Shown one piece after another: positions 10,801-21,500 of a stretch of DNA of 64,000 bases. The translations under genes and the position numbers were made by a program. Under the pieces are notes generated by a model, which did no database searches, had not been told where the DNA came from, and saw only the letters and a list, made by a program, of their open reading frames with translations. The number at the start of each line of letters is the position of its first letter. The stretch's first letter is position 1. Source of the stretch: Phymatolithon calcareum (lineage: Eukaryota; Rhodophyta; Florideophyceae; Hapalidiales); assembly GCA_977006965.1 (NCBI GenBank), contig OZ345352.1:806001-870000 (forward strand), read 5' to 3'.

Positions 10801-11856
10801 AAAGACGGGAAACGAATTTTGTCCGGCTCCTACGACAAGACTGTGCGTAGGTGGAATGCGGAAACCGGAGAGAGCATCGGTGAGCCACTGCGTGGCCATG
10901 AAGATGTTGTGTGGAGTCTGGCAATCAGCGCAGACGGGAAGCAAATCGTTACTGGCTCACGTGACAGCACTGTGCGTCGGTGGAATGCGGAAACTGGTGA
11001 GACTATCGGTGAGTCGCTGAAAGGACATGACGGTTCTGTGCGGTGCGTGGCAATCAGCGGAGACGGGAAACAAATTTTTTCCGGGTCTGATGATAAGACT
11101 GTGCGTCTTTGGGATTGGGGCACTGGGGAGAGCATCGGTGAGCCTTTGCGTGGGCATTCCAGCTCTGTGATGGGCTTAGTAATGAGCGCTGACCGGAAAC
11201 TAATTGCTTCCTGCTCCTATGACATGACTGTACGTTGGTGGAATGCGGAAACTGGGGAGAGCATTGGTGAGCCACTCCGTGGCCACGAAGCTTTCGTGAT
11301 GAGCTTAGCAATCAGCTCTGACGGGAAACAAATTGTTTCCGGCTCCTATGATAAGACTGTACGTCGGTGGAATGCGGAAACTGGGGAGAGAATCGGTGAG
11401 CCACTGCGTGGTCATGAAGGTATTGTGTGGAGCGTGGCAATCAGCGGAGATGGGAAGCAAATTGTTTCCGGTTCTGATGACAAAACTGTCTGTCGATGGA
11501 ATGCGGAAACTGGGGAGAGAATCGGCGAGCCGCTACGTGGGCATTACAGGTCTGTGCGGAGCGTGGCAATCAGCGGAGACGGGAAACAAATTGTTTCCGG
11601 GTCGGATGACAAGACTGTGCGCCTTTGGGATTCGGAAACCGGTGAGTTGATAGGGAACTTTTTCCATGTGCAGCAGAAGGATACACGGTCGTCTATCGAA
11701 GCGAATATGGAAGTAAGCGGAAATGCATTCTCAGAAGGCGATCCAAGGCGTGTGTTGCCGGCAAATTTCTCATCTCTTGCCATTAATGCTGACAAGGGAT
11801 TGTATTGTGCAGGCCTGATGAATGGTGAAGTTGCAATTTGCCGCTTAGTGGCATAG
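7828..11856 (+). CDS. NB-ARC / WD40 repeat protein
   Basis: A single-exon 1342-residue protein. Residues 1-160 form a helical, charged N-terminal domain. The nucleotide-binding NB-ARC/STAND module follows: P-loop GMGGVGKT at residues 220-227, Walker B-like VCLFICDDLW near 306-315, RNBS-B-like SRIVFSTRD near 335, and GLPLA motif CGGLPLALNIAG near 405. A winged-helix-like linker leads to about twelve canonical WD40 blades from about residue 755, plus one or two degenerate ones at the end. That is enough for two seven-bladed propellers. By analogy with Apaf-1-type and fungal STAND proteins, the WD40 part would sense a ligand and the NB-ARC would oligomerise on ATP binding. Location is probably cytosolic; there is no signal peptide or TM. 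A role in innate immunity or self/non-self sensing is inference. Confidence 0.92.
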   Translation: MEPLGLVLSLLDRAEKTAQSLRNLRDCPKRFHEMYEKLVLVKEETAIANAYIKGTNSHTGITASNKKRIENLETRLRKLAEKLEEKKQRYITHASDSSIAKLRKYLRLAAGPTWQAMELDEIAAELNHIEVILTFVHNFMRVDGSGNDSVDVFIPRFESFSLPHGIVLFFDTVDSLGDPETVEGKLKACVLDSTGALCAATGQASHQSDRGGNSVSTAVGMGGVGKTRALQGLAMDEDVKNRFTDGIYFLSIGQQATAEDVLLAVANIVECSGGKKLWTKVKEAKSLGQSVLLAANWFSDRVCLFICDDLWPIHDGCSIGFLRELKHLLRYAPKSRIVFSTRDKNIAKEAEAENRVEFGSREPLGRASRAILLKNANVSDEEAHDLGVVWNDHVKKVLSLCGGLPLALNIAGAAVAQQAARGNAVYVWAEYADFLWRQRHELTQLDAGDYTSLQAVLCATLDYAEQEFAKEDFAKCSKYSFREIFESLMVARNQGWLHLGTLCRLWNLNDEDMAMKVTLLMNRFHLVSLEPRCWHYDEEEVYSIKLHDLLLESCRNLAEKNDRVQFWHRQLLTGYACDSKEGTFGDFLSVVDDGYIIGNLSRHLVGCSEVQRLEALLCDIRWTMRRADVGSWLGLSGDFQLFEKATEGGSSGIRLLHWVMERSWSYISENRSQFVFSVYGHLSQRERNDPLVTRLLQSIQYYFPKPWLQPVGKCLGPKDSREKANWIMNGYVKSIDACWEGEKVAISTSDSLDVWSMRDQIMFTSIPYSSNVCKLSSDGKLIVSGSSDCTVRRWNAETGESIGEPMRGHEGDVWSVAISRDGKLIVSGSYDRTVRRWNGETGESIGEPLRGHEEVVWSVAISGDGKKIVSGSYNRTVRRWNAETGESIGKPLAGHGGSVGSVAISKDGNQIVSGSADGTVRRWNLETEESVGEPLSDHNHEVRSVAISADGKQIVSGSDDKTVRQWNAETGERIGAPFCGHYGSVWSVSISKDGKRILSGSYDKTVRRWNAETGESIGEPLRGHEDVVWSLAISADGKQIVTGSRDSTVRRWNAETGETIGESLKGHDGSVRCVAISGDGKQIFSGSDDKTVRLWDWGTGESIGEPLRGHSSSVMGLVMSADRKLIASCSYDMTVRWWNAETGESIGEPLRGHEAFVMSLAISSDGKQIVSGSYDKTVRRWNAETGERIGEPLRGHEGIVWSVAISGDGKQIVSGSDDKTVCRWNAETGERIGEPLRGHYRSVRSVAISGDGKQIVSGSDDKTVRLWDSETGELIGNFFHVQQKDTRSSIEANMEVSGNAFSEGDPRRVLPANFSSLAINADKGLYCAGLMNGEVAICRLVA
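10130..11660 (+). repeat. 129-bp tandem repeat encoding WD40 blades
   Basis: Twelve consecutive units of 43 codons, each close to V(W/R)SVAISxDGKQIVSGSxDxTVRRWN. The units are so alike at DNA level that they act as a minisatellite inside the gene. Changes cluster at the few positions just before and after the conserved VAIS and GS segments, which in a propeller lie on the exposed top surface. Confidence 0.9.
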
Positions 11857-12167
11857 CAAGAGCGGATGTGTACGTCTATATGGCCTATGAGAGTATTTCC
11901 CGTCTGTTTGGCGAAAAGCGCACATGACCTAATGCAATCGAGCTATGTGCCACAATAAATAACGACTAAACACTTGCAATTGTCTTCCGCGCAAGCCACA
12001 ACCTTTTTTGGAATCTTTAATGCCATTAATTGAGAAGATTTCTCCAGTGCGCGCCCACACATGCACATGCAAGCAGTTATTTTGGCGGCAGGATTATTCA
12101 ATTGTCGAATTACAAATAAAAAGCGACTCCTGTAAATAAGTAATAGTACTGTGCCATGAATATAATG
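11857..12167. other. 3' flank of the NB-ARC gene
   Basis: Contains two possible polyadenylation signals, AATAAA at about 11955 and about 12113. No gene is seen. Confidence 0.4.
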
Positions 12168-12990
12168 TAGTCGAAGTCAAAGCGCTAAAGCAAAAGTCCG
12201 GCTCAGGAGCACTCTAGGCATGACAAGGAAAGGATAAAGCACAGAAAAATGCATCAGGCTTTTCAAAGCATTCATCAGGCCGGTATATGAGTACGCCGCG
12301 CATAAAGCTCCCGACACAATCCGAGTATCGAGAGCAGCAGTGAAAGTTCAAAAGGACATCGCAATGATACTGCTCGGAAAGTGGGCAGGGCGGCACTGGG
12401 GAAGACTGATGAAGCTATTCAAAATAGAACCATGGGTGTTCCGCCGACAGAACCTGCTCTCAAAGTTAAAGCGAAGACTTAGGAAGGCTGTGGAGGAGAA
12501 ACGCGACGCTGGGGCAGAGCTGGAACTCGAGACGCTGGACCGCATGCGAAAATCGAACACACCAATCGATATTCAAGACATGGGTGCTCTCCGACTAGCC
12601 CGGGAACAACAAGAAGAACGCCGTGCTAGGAAAATTACCTTTTGCAAAAATGGTCTACGACACCAAGCAGTGAGGATGAAAGAAAGCAGGCACAGAATTC
12701 TCTGCGCAAGATGGTTTGTAGGTCAGTTTCCAAGAAATCCGCCGAAATTAATAGAAGAAATGGGCAGTCAAGGAGCATGGGCAGTTAGAATGCTGAAGAG
12801 CATGCTGAGAAAGCTAACGTAGACCCCTACAGAGGAGACCAACGCGGCGGGAGCCATCGACGCGATACTAAGTAATTCTGATTAAGGAACCGAAATTTCG
12901 AGTGCAGTAGAATGCTAAGAAAGGTGCCGACTTTCCTCACGTTGGGACACATGGTACCTTCTCAACAAATTCACTTAAGTACGACACAAT
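12168..12990 (+). pseudogene. LINE-A, 5'-truncated copy (reverse transcriptase C-terminal part)
   Basis: The reading frame starts inside the reverse-transcriptase thumb (LGMTRKG, stop, STEK, then FIRPVYEYAAH) and runs through a long basic C-terminal region to a TAG at 12820-12822. In the copy at 59654-59938 the same place has TGG. It ends with the shared 3' sequence GGGACACATGGTACCTTCTC. Non-LTR retrotransposons commonly leave such 5'-truncated copies. This one is dead: truncated, with a TAA at about 12234 and the TAG. No target duplication was found. Confidence 0.75.
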
Positions 12991-14475
12991 TTCGTGCCGA
13001 AGATCTGCATGTGCACTGTAAATCCCCTCATTCATCGACTAGTGCATTGGCGCAAAAGCTGTAACTGAGAAAACTGCGTGTCGTCCACATCAGCTGCGCG
13101 GCCCACAGGAATTAGATGAGTTGCACCTGGAATTTTCACACGTTTAAAATAGCTGCCTACTGCACAATTGTTGTGCCTATTCTTTGCAGTGTGTCTGGCT
13201 GCACAACTAATGCACATCCAGGCACTGCCCGTGGATGACGAGGCAGTAGAGCCTCCCTATGCCCTTTCAATTGCATCCCGCGAACTTCCCTCGTACTGAA
13301 AATTTTTCAGAGCCGTTTTTCAACCTAAAAAATTGATAACCCATGACTCCGCCTTTGACGTCTTTTGTCGTGCTCCCCAAAACATTATGTGTACGAGCTT
13401 CACGCCAGCGCACATAACTCTCCCAGACATTTCCTTCTGTATCTCCTTTTGGCAGACGTGGCTTCCTCAGCGTCTATCCAGACGCTCCGTCTGATCTCGT
13501 AGTTGCGGATGATGATTATCATGCCTGTGAACCAGGCGCGGCATCTCAGATCGATGATGACGATCACTGACGGGAAAGTCGTTTTTGGTTACGGAAAACC
13601 TCACCGGACAAGGCTTAGTTTACTGCAAAGCGTCTTATTTACGGGAATCAGTCTTCAGCGTCTTGAAAGCAAGGCGTTCAATGACGCAATCAGAATGGGT
13701 GATATTTCATCAATACTTCAACTTTTCTTCTACTGTACTGTACCATCTGTGCACCTGTCGAAACGAGGCATAGAATATTGATGAGGTCAGCAGGCTGTAG
13801 GCCACATTGTAGATGCATTTGAGAATACCAATTAGTATTCCCAACTGCGAGGGGAGGTTCCAATTCAATTGCCGGGAATTGCTCAGAAACTTGCAATAAA
13901 ATAACTTAGTCCCTAGAAAGATTGACTCTGCAGATGTAAATGCATTTAAACGAGAATCCCCAATTAAACACCAATTACGAAAAACATAAATCTGCTTTTA
14001 ACTCTACAAGAAACTATCCCATTTGTTGAACCAACTGATTCTTGTTTATTTAAAAGCCCTCAGTAACACTTCTAAGACTGTACGTGAGCAGCTTTCCAGC
14101 CCTTGCTCATACTAGTCTATCACCAAGTCCCTAATACAGGGACTCTTCCTTTTCCACTATCGCAGGTCCAGTTGAATCATGATTTCAATTAATAGTGCCG
14201 CTGCAATCAACTACTATTGGCACCTAATTGCAATTGCAGTCAAATTGTTGCCTCCCCTGCCAACTGAATCCTCCCTCAACTGTTACTGCACGCTCAGGTA
14301 TCGTACCCCCAACATATTATACCGCCTAAAGCCTCTGCACGCACCACTCAACGCAGTCGCGCCGCATCTGAACCACCCGGCAAGCATCCTCTCCCGCCGT
14401 TGTCCCCCTCCTCCAGACGACGCGCCTGGCTTCATAAATCTCGCCAGTAATTCATCGTAACGCTCGGTGGCCTCA
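12991..14475. other. No recognisable gene; repeat copy at 13825-13900
   Basis: The stretch at 13825-13900 is the second copy of the repeat at 6835-6905. A minus-strand frame at 13217-13032 looks weakly protein-like (CISCAARHTAK) but is short. At about 14042 there is a TTTATTTAAAAGCCC word resembling the 3' ends of LINE-B and SINE-2 on the minus strand. A proline-rich plus frame at 14179-14460 has no clear family. Confidence 0.35.
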
Positions 14476-15435
14476 TCACATACGCCAGTTCAAGGACAAC
14501 TTCGGGCTATGGGTACATATCGCCAGTTTCCCGCTGTGGCCCTGTATGAAGCGCCGTAAGCCTTCGGTACCTTTCTCGATCCAGAGCTCCAAGCCACGGG
14601 TCTCTCGACGTGCCCGGCTTTCTTCTTCCACGAAGATAAGGATGATCGCTGCACGATTGATGTACACAGTGCGGTCGAGAAAGCGAACGCCTAGCTTTGC
14701 ACAAACGTCACCGAAAAAACCTGCGCTCCTCGTTGCTGTCGAAACGCACTCAAGGCATTAGGCCTCTCACGTGTCACCGATTCCATCTTGACGTCATCGC
14801 GTTCCGCCGGATCGCTCGGACGTCAGAGTGACCGCTGTGAGAGGTGAGCTATTCCCGCTTTGGACGCTGTGGTGTATGCGATATTTCCTGTCCCGGCGTC
14901 AGCTCCGGTGCCAAAGAGAAGGTGCCCAGTTCGTTCGAGCGCGCTACTTGCGGCTGCGGTTGTATATAAGAACATAGACACAGACGTCGTCTTGGATTCC
15001 GACCTAACGCTCGCATCGGCCGCTATTGTATCCGGGTCCCCGTCACGGCGGAAGCCACTCGAACGACTGCGTCGCAATCATTCGCTGTCGGACATGTGCG
15101 TGCTATCGCCGGTGATCCCTGATGCTTCGATGAACTCGGATAGTTTCTCCGCTATGCGTCAAAGTGCAGACAGACTCACCAAAAGTCATCCCATGGAGCA
15201 TGTCATTCGAATAGGACTCTGGGCGCGCTGCGTGAGCGGTTTCGTGGCGAGTATCGAAAGTTCATTGATAAATGTGCGCTTAGTGATGCGCGGCCATAGT
15301 CCAATACGGATTGCCAAGTGTTCAAGGCGGGCATCGAAATATTGGCTGGTTGCGAATGCCAGTGCAGTAGGATCGTGCGCCGGTGTCGAAGGAGTCAGAG
15401 GGATTTTCCGAAGAGCTCTGTGGTCTGCAGAGTGA
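14476..15435 (-). pseudogene. Possible decayed gene of unknown function
   Basis: On the minus strand, protein-like blocks occur in order: about 15430-15180 (with SQYFDARLEHLAIRIG), 15170-14823 (LSALRRIAEKLSEFIE, later AYTTASKAGIAHL) and 14720-14476 (YINRAAIILIFVEEE, ELWIEKGTEGLRRFI). The first two blocks share a frame interrupted by two stops. AYTTASKAG resembles the Y-x-x-x-K segment of short-chain dehydrogenases, but no cofactor motif is visible, so I do not claim that function. A 191-codon plus-strand frame (14860-15435) covers the same bases; I judge the minus strand more protein-like, with low certainty. Confidence 0.25.
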
Positions 15436-17857
15436 ACTGCGTGTCATATGCGAGGGAACTATTGTATTTTAACAAAAATTTAATTTTTGCAAAAGAAAGC
15501 TTTCAATTATGAAACTCGTCAACAGCATCAAGCTCATGAATAGCAGCAACTTGCTTTGCACAAAAGTCTCAACCAGTTGTAGTGCGGCAGATGCATATGC
15601 TGTTGCCGCAACATATGTTGCGATACTATCAAGTTTACTACATGGTGAGCATACCAGGGTCGTTTTACTCACTTCTCAAACTCTGTAGTTGATTTGCACA
15701 GCAAAAAAGTCGTCATGCCATTCAAAGTCTTTCTCTTCTTCCGCGTGGGTGTCGGTGTAGCCGTGGTCGTTGTCAGTTGATCGATCAGTGGCTTGAAATG
15801 GACGTCGGTCCCAATTGCATCACCACTGCAGAAGACGTCAACGTCGCGTGCTACGTCTAAAGCCCCCTTCCACAATGTGAAGTGTAAGAGACCTTGGCTA
15901 TCTCATTATGTGTCACTCGTTGAAGTTCGTCTTCTTTCGAAGAATGGCTTACCTGATCTGCAGGTCCTTTGTTGTTGTCTGTTCATCTTCTTCTTGAGTC
16001 TGCCTCTCTCTGACGCTAGTCGTCTTCGCAATTTATACCCATCCCTGTGCTCGCGATTACAACCTACTTGTTGCGTGTAATCATCTACAGATGGAGGGTA
16101 GTGATAAAATATTTCAAGAAAATATTATGCTCTACCAAGCGCACATGGAACCACGATCGCACAACGTAATACAAGCAATATCAATATTGCTAATATTCGG
16201 AACTGGGACAAATTTCCTTACTGCGACAGTGGGACTTAAGTGGCCCCAACACCGATCTCGAACGTAATTACAGGATCTGAACGTCGACTACCAGTGTGGG
16301 AGTTCAATGAGTTATCGATGTGTTGCTTGGTCTTCGCTGCGTCATGTGCTGTTGGCACTCTGGACGGACACCAGAGAATGGAAACGAGTTATTAACTGCA
16401 CATTTTGAAGGAAAAATGTGTTCAAGAGAAACGACCAATACTGAGCCCTGACGTTCATCTGTATATGTAAACTCTCGTAGCCGCATTGAATAAGCATGCC
16501 GATTTGACCACGGGAAGAATAGTGTATATAGGGACGGAAACCGCAACGCGAGAAGACTCGTCCTTCGGCTGGAGCCAGCACACACAACTGCACGGTTTCC
16601 CCTCCAGCTGTAGACGTATTCGAAAGAAAATATCCTTTAAGAGTGCGAACTCACTAGAAATAAAAGGGAACATTTTCTTCTAATACGGCATAGAAATTGG
16701 CGCTCGAATCATTGTATGTCATGAACAACAGTGCTTCGTTCAAAGTCAATAGTGATGATATAAAACTTTTCTTCTAATGCCTGGTCCCAAGAACGTTGCA
16801 GGGCGTAGCCAAGAGAGTCCCGAAGACCGCGTTCCGTGCTTCTGTGGATAGCATTGTAGCTTGGTTGGTCTTCTGGTTAGCTTTTGATTCCCAATAGAGC
16901 TGGTAAATTGGCTTTTTCCGATAAAGATTGGCGATACCGCCTGCTCGTCATATGACGAGCACAGTAAGGAGGCTTTGGCGTTACAACGCTTTTCCGGTGC
17001 CGGCATGGCCCAAGCTGCCGAGCAGTCTGAAGCACCTGTAGCAGGCTTTTTAAGCATAACTAACACAGTATTTACGGTCGTAATATTAGTAATCTTCACC
17101 GGTTGCTAAATTAGGACCCAGTTTTCGAGCAGTGACGTGCCTGCGCGAGTTGTGATTTCCTCATTAATTACGTATTGAACCGTTCTATTCACATTTATGG
17201 ACTTGGAAAATGCCCCCTATAGTCTGCAACGTTCTTCTCGACAGGTCACCGTCGTTTCCTTCCCATATAAAGATGCGCCGACCCTTCGGCGGGGATCTTT
17301 TCTTGCGGTACGGAAGGTCTGATTCTAGTGAGTGGACATCACATATTCGTTCGTAGCACGGAATGGCGCTCCTATAAGTTAGTATTTGTGGAACTCATCG
17401 CACAGAAGACGTAGATGAGAAGACCAGGGAACGAGAGCGGGAGATTTGTCATCTACACATTAGGACATATGCATTTTATTCGAAATGCTGAACGCTGCAG
17501 GATTAGCTGCTCTAGACGTAGCTCTTTACCACTCTCAGACTCAAGACGAAGATGGAAATTTGCGATGACCAAGGCGATGAGGTACCTCAGTCTGTGCAAG
17601 GAAATTCCAATTCAGGTAGAAATCAAACCACGAGAGTTCCATCTACTTTCTCTCTTCCCGTCATCAGTTCTACGGCAAAAAACGACTGTTTGCAGGTTAG
17701 AGAAAGCCCTGTTCCCATACATCTTCTTCTCCATAATGTACCACACCTGCGCTCTCCAGTCGCCGGCCAATCAATTGTGCTTGTTAATACTTTCATTCCG
17801 CACAAAAGCTCTTGACCGTGTGGGACTGGGACATTTTGGTACGCTTACTGAAATTAA
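15436..17857. other. No firmly supported gene
   Basis: Open frames at 15875-15669 (minus), 17099-16746 (minus, 117 codons, Ser/Lys-rich) and 17415-17966 (plus, running into the Copia LTR) show no family motif. A frame that enters the LTR cannot be an original gene end. I annotate nothing here. Confidence 0.4.
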
Positions 17858-17862
17858 GCGAT

Positions 17863-18532
17863 TGTCACTTCGCACTATTAAATTGTCCTTGAATTGGACA
17901 GTCAGGTCAGGGTTGGATAATCAGGAGATTATAGTGATTCAACCCTTTGTATCATTGACCTCTTGATACCGAAGTTGCCAAGCTTTCTCAAATGAGCGAG
18001 ATGACTTATTCGTGCATCAGCCTGATATCAATCAAAGTCAAGCTTTCCCTTGGCGAGATGACTTGATGAAGTCAGCAATTGTCGTCCTTTGATTCACAGC
18101 CCTAAGGTAGGATCAAAAGAGGATAATAGGTTCCACGATTGTAGTGCCTGAATGGTCTATGAATCAGTAGCTGCGTCCACGACGAGTGGTACGCGCTGTC
18201 TCCAGCGATCGGTTTCTGCCGCACTAGCTTGCGCTAGAATTTGACGTGTGGTTATTCGTTCTTGTTCTTGATGCTTGAGTTCCTTCTCAGTGAGGAACTC
18301 CTAGCTAGCTTTTATACCATTTCTGCTACACTAATTTCGTCACCCAACTTAGGTTACTATTTGCGTTCCTATTGAACACGAAAGTAAACTATCCACGAAA
18401 TCAGTCGAATAATTGCTACTGCAATACACGCAATAAGTCTTGCGTGCATTGTATATGACCAGGCCTTCTACGTCGCACTGGTCCACGTTGAATACTACTA
18501 ACACGCTCTAGTCCCCATGCATAGTCTCGACA
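17863..18532 (-). repeat. 3' LTR of the Copia element
   Basis: 670 bp, same length and, by eye, same sequence as 23419-24088. Lies downstream of the gag-pol stop on the minus strand. Confidence 0.95.
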
Positions 18533-18561
18533 CTCAGAGATTTTCTCTTTTTGAACAAAGT

Positions 18562-21500
18562 TCAAATCTCATCCCTTTCCTTTTGAAATCGGGATCCCTC
18601 TATCCATCCTTGAGGAGTAACATCAAGCTTGTTCGTAGTCATTAATTTCCAAAGCGGATGACTGTCCTTGACGAGTCCCTTAGTCAATCCATCTGCCACA
18701 TTCTCTACACCCGGAGCCCACGCTAGATAACGTAACTCGCCTTTGTCATGACTTTCACGTAAAGCGTGAACATCAATTTGTAATCGCTTCTCCAAAGTGC
18801 TGCTGTTCTTCGCAACTATATTGAACAGGGTCCGAGAATCCACGATACCGTCAATCGGAATATCCTTGCCCAGTATTTCTTGCAACATTTGCTTTGCCAC
18901 AAAAGCGTTGTCAAAACCAAATATAAGCGCATGGACTTCAGCTGCCATCACTGATCTGGTAACTCTTTTGCATCTTGAGCTTCCATAGTGAATGATATTT
19001 GCTCTATTATTTCCGTCTGCCAAAACGAGTACAAATCCGATTTGACTCTTCATATTTCCTGCGTTTGCAAAAGAAGCATCCGTGAAAAGCACGAGCCTTA
19101 AGGTTTCTGTATCCAGTGGTACAAACCTTAAACCTTGGTCAGCAGTACTGTGGCATCTGTCCACAACATCCCGAAGTGACTTGTAGTTGCTGCTGGATGG
19201 ATCTTCAGTATTACTTGCAAGTAGCTGTACTGCAGCACAAATGTCAGGTCGAGTGCAACATCCGATGTATTGGGCCTTAGCTCTGGTGCTTACAAATTCC
19301 GGTTGGGTTTCTGCACTCTTCATTGATCGTAGTTTTCCCGATTGAATCAGTTCATGGACATTTCCGGTACTGAGTTTTATCGTGCTGCCATTGAAATCGC
19401 TCTGGTCCCCCGGCTTCATAACTGTTCTCGGCTTGCTTTTGAAATTAGAAGCCTGCCGTGCTTCATCATCTAAGAATTCATGCGTACCAATGCCGTAGGA
19501 ATCATCAACTTGAAGAGTAGTTAGCCCGATGAGTCCGGTTTCATCTCGCTTGTATAACACACAAGGGTCAAATTTAGTTGCTTTCATGGAAAGCCTCTCT
19601 TTGTGGTGTCTTATGTATGTAAGAAACCAATGTAAACCACTTTCAGGAATTCCGTAGAGCGGTCGTATCACTTGTAAAACTTTTCGTGCCGGAAGATCCA
19701 TTTCTTTCGGTGGTTTTAGGTATATTGGTCGCTCAATGAATGTCTCGGATTGGGTGTATGCCTGTGATATATCCCGCAAATATGGCGAATGTAGTGGAAA
19801 CATTGCTGCCAGTGCCACTGCAATTCGCATTCCAAGTCGAGAAACTGTAGGTGACTTCGTTGATATTGTAGTCGCACCTTCATCACGGTAGTTTTGTGCC
19901 ACAAGGCGAGATTTTTCGAATGTCTTATCGTCAACAGTTTTCAAAGCATCAACCCATTTTGAACCGAAAATACGAGTTCCCTCTGGTACAGAGGAGACAT
20001 CCACAACTTTGAATGTTTTTCCGTCTATCAACCCTTGCAGTTCCTTTTTGCGAGCTTCGACAAAATCGTGGTCATCGGTTGGAGTCATTTCCACTGTCTC
20101 AAAAACCCCGTGCTCGTCATCCAAATCAGCGAGCAATGCAAGCTGTAAACATGCATATGCCAGCATAGCAGAGTGTGTGTCTTCATTCTGCATTGATTCT
20201 GCTTTGTAAGCGATGTTCACTGTTGAGTTTTCGGATGGGATTTGCCCTGTGTCGTCCATTTTAGACTCAACCATTGGCTTCACAACATTAGACCGAAAGA
20301 TCTTTCTTCCTGAAGGGAGCTGGACAGTAACTGTCTCGCCGTCAATTGTTATGAACGGAAACGGGCCTTCCCAACGTTTTGAATTTGTGCGGTATACTAG
20401 GACAGGTGATCCTGCTGGTAACTTTCGTAACTCCGCACTCTGGTCAATTCCTTTTGGTCCACCGACAGTTTTTAAGCCAAATGAAACCCGCCTCTTGGCT
20501 TGTTCTTTTCGTACTGCTTTCATCCCCTCCTCAATAGCTCTCGCCCTTGCAAGCTGTGTGTCCGCCGGAGTCCTCCTGGCTGGTCGCGGTATAGCACCAT
20601 AGACAAGTAGCGTCGGGCAAAGTCCCTCTGGTCCAATGGTGTCATTGACAGATTTGACGGCCATTTGTAAACACTCTGCGTCTGTATCTGATCGTGGAAG
20701 TGATGATCGGATTTTCACGTAAGCAGACCGTAGCGGTCCATGGTATCGTTCCACATGTGACATTGTGGAAGGCGACTCAATTGGTGCTTGCAGCACTGTG
20801 ATTCCATCCGCATCAGCACTGTCTATGAACTCCTTGGAGATAAATTGCGATCCTTGATCGACACGTAGAAAATCTGGTGGCCCAAGATAGATCTGAGACC
20901 AGCACCTTGTCAGTGCTTTCCAAACTTTTTCTGAGCTTACTTTCTTCAGAAATTGAGCTGCAGCGAAGTGGGTAGCTTCATCCACAACATGAAGTATTGG
21001 TCGTTTTGAGATGTACATAATGTCAACGGCGACAGTATGATTGAATCTCAAGTCGTCAGTCCCCACCGTTAGTTTGAATCTTTTCGGCCTGGACGCATGT
21101 ACAGTGCAAGTTACACAGGATTTTGCAATCTCCATAAGATTATCCTGTACACTCTTGTTCATCTCTTCAGGTCGTGCTCTTTTTAAAACATTCGTAAGAG
21201 CGCTTACAGACGGGTGCCCAAACGTACGGTGAAGCTTTTTGAGTTCACACTCAGTATAGAGTGAGAATGCCATATCTCCCCTTTTCCATTTGTGAATGAG
21301 GAAATAATTTCTTAGCTCAAGAGGTTGAGCAAGGTGCTTGTATCGAATCTCGCAGTCCAGTATGCTTATATCAAGCCCATTATCAAGCATATCTTTCATG
21401 CACAACAAAGATGGAACGTTGTCTTTCACAATTTGAAATCTTATATCGATAACAAGGTTCAAATCTCGGAATGGAACCGGGATATTGGCAGTTCCAATGG

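Noticed and set aside
10130-11660. CRISPR-like or satellite array
   Set aside because: The 129-bp repeats are in frame and encode WD40 blades, which fully explains them.
14823-15077. Short-chain dehydrogenase from the AYTTASKAG run
   Set aside because: No Rossmann GxxxGxG or catalytic Ser context in any frame. One short resemblance is not enough.
14860-15435. 191-codon plus-strand open frame
   Set aside because: The complementary strand reads more like protein and the frame has no motif. Open length alone is not support in this GC range.
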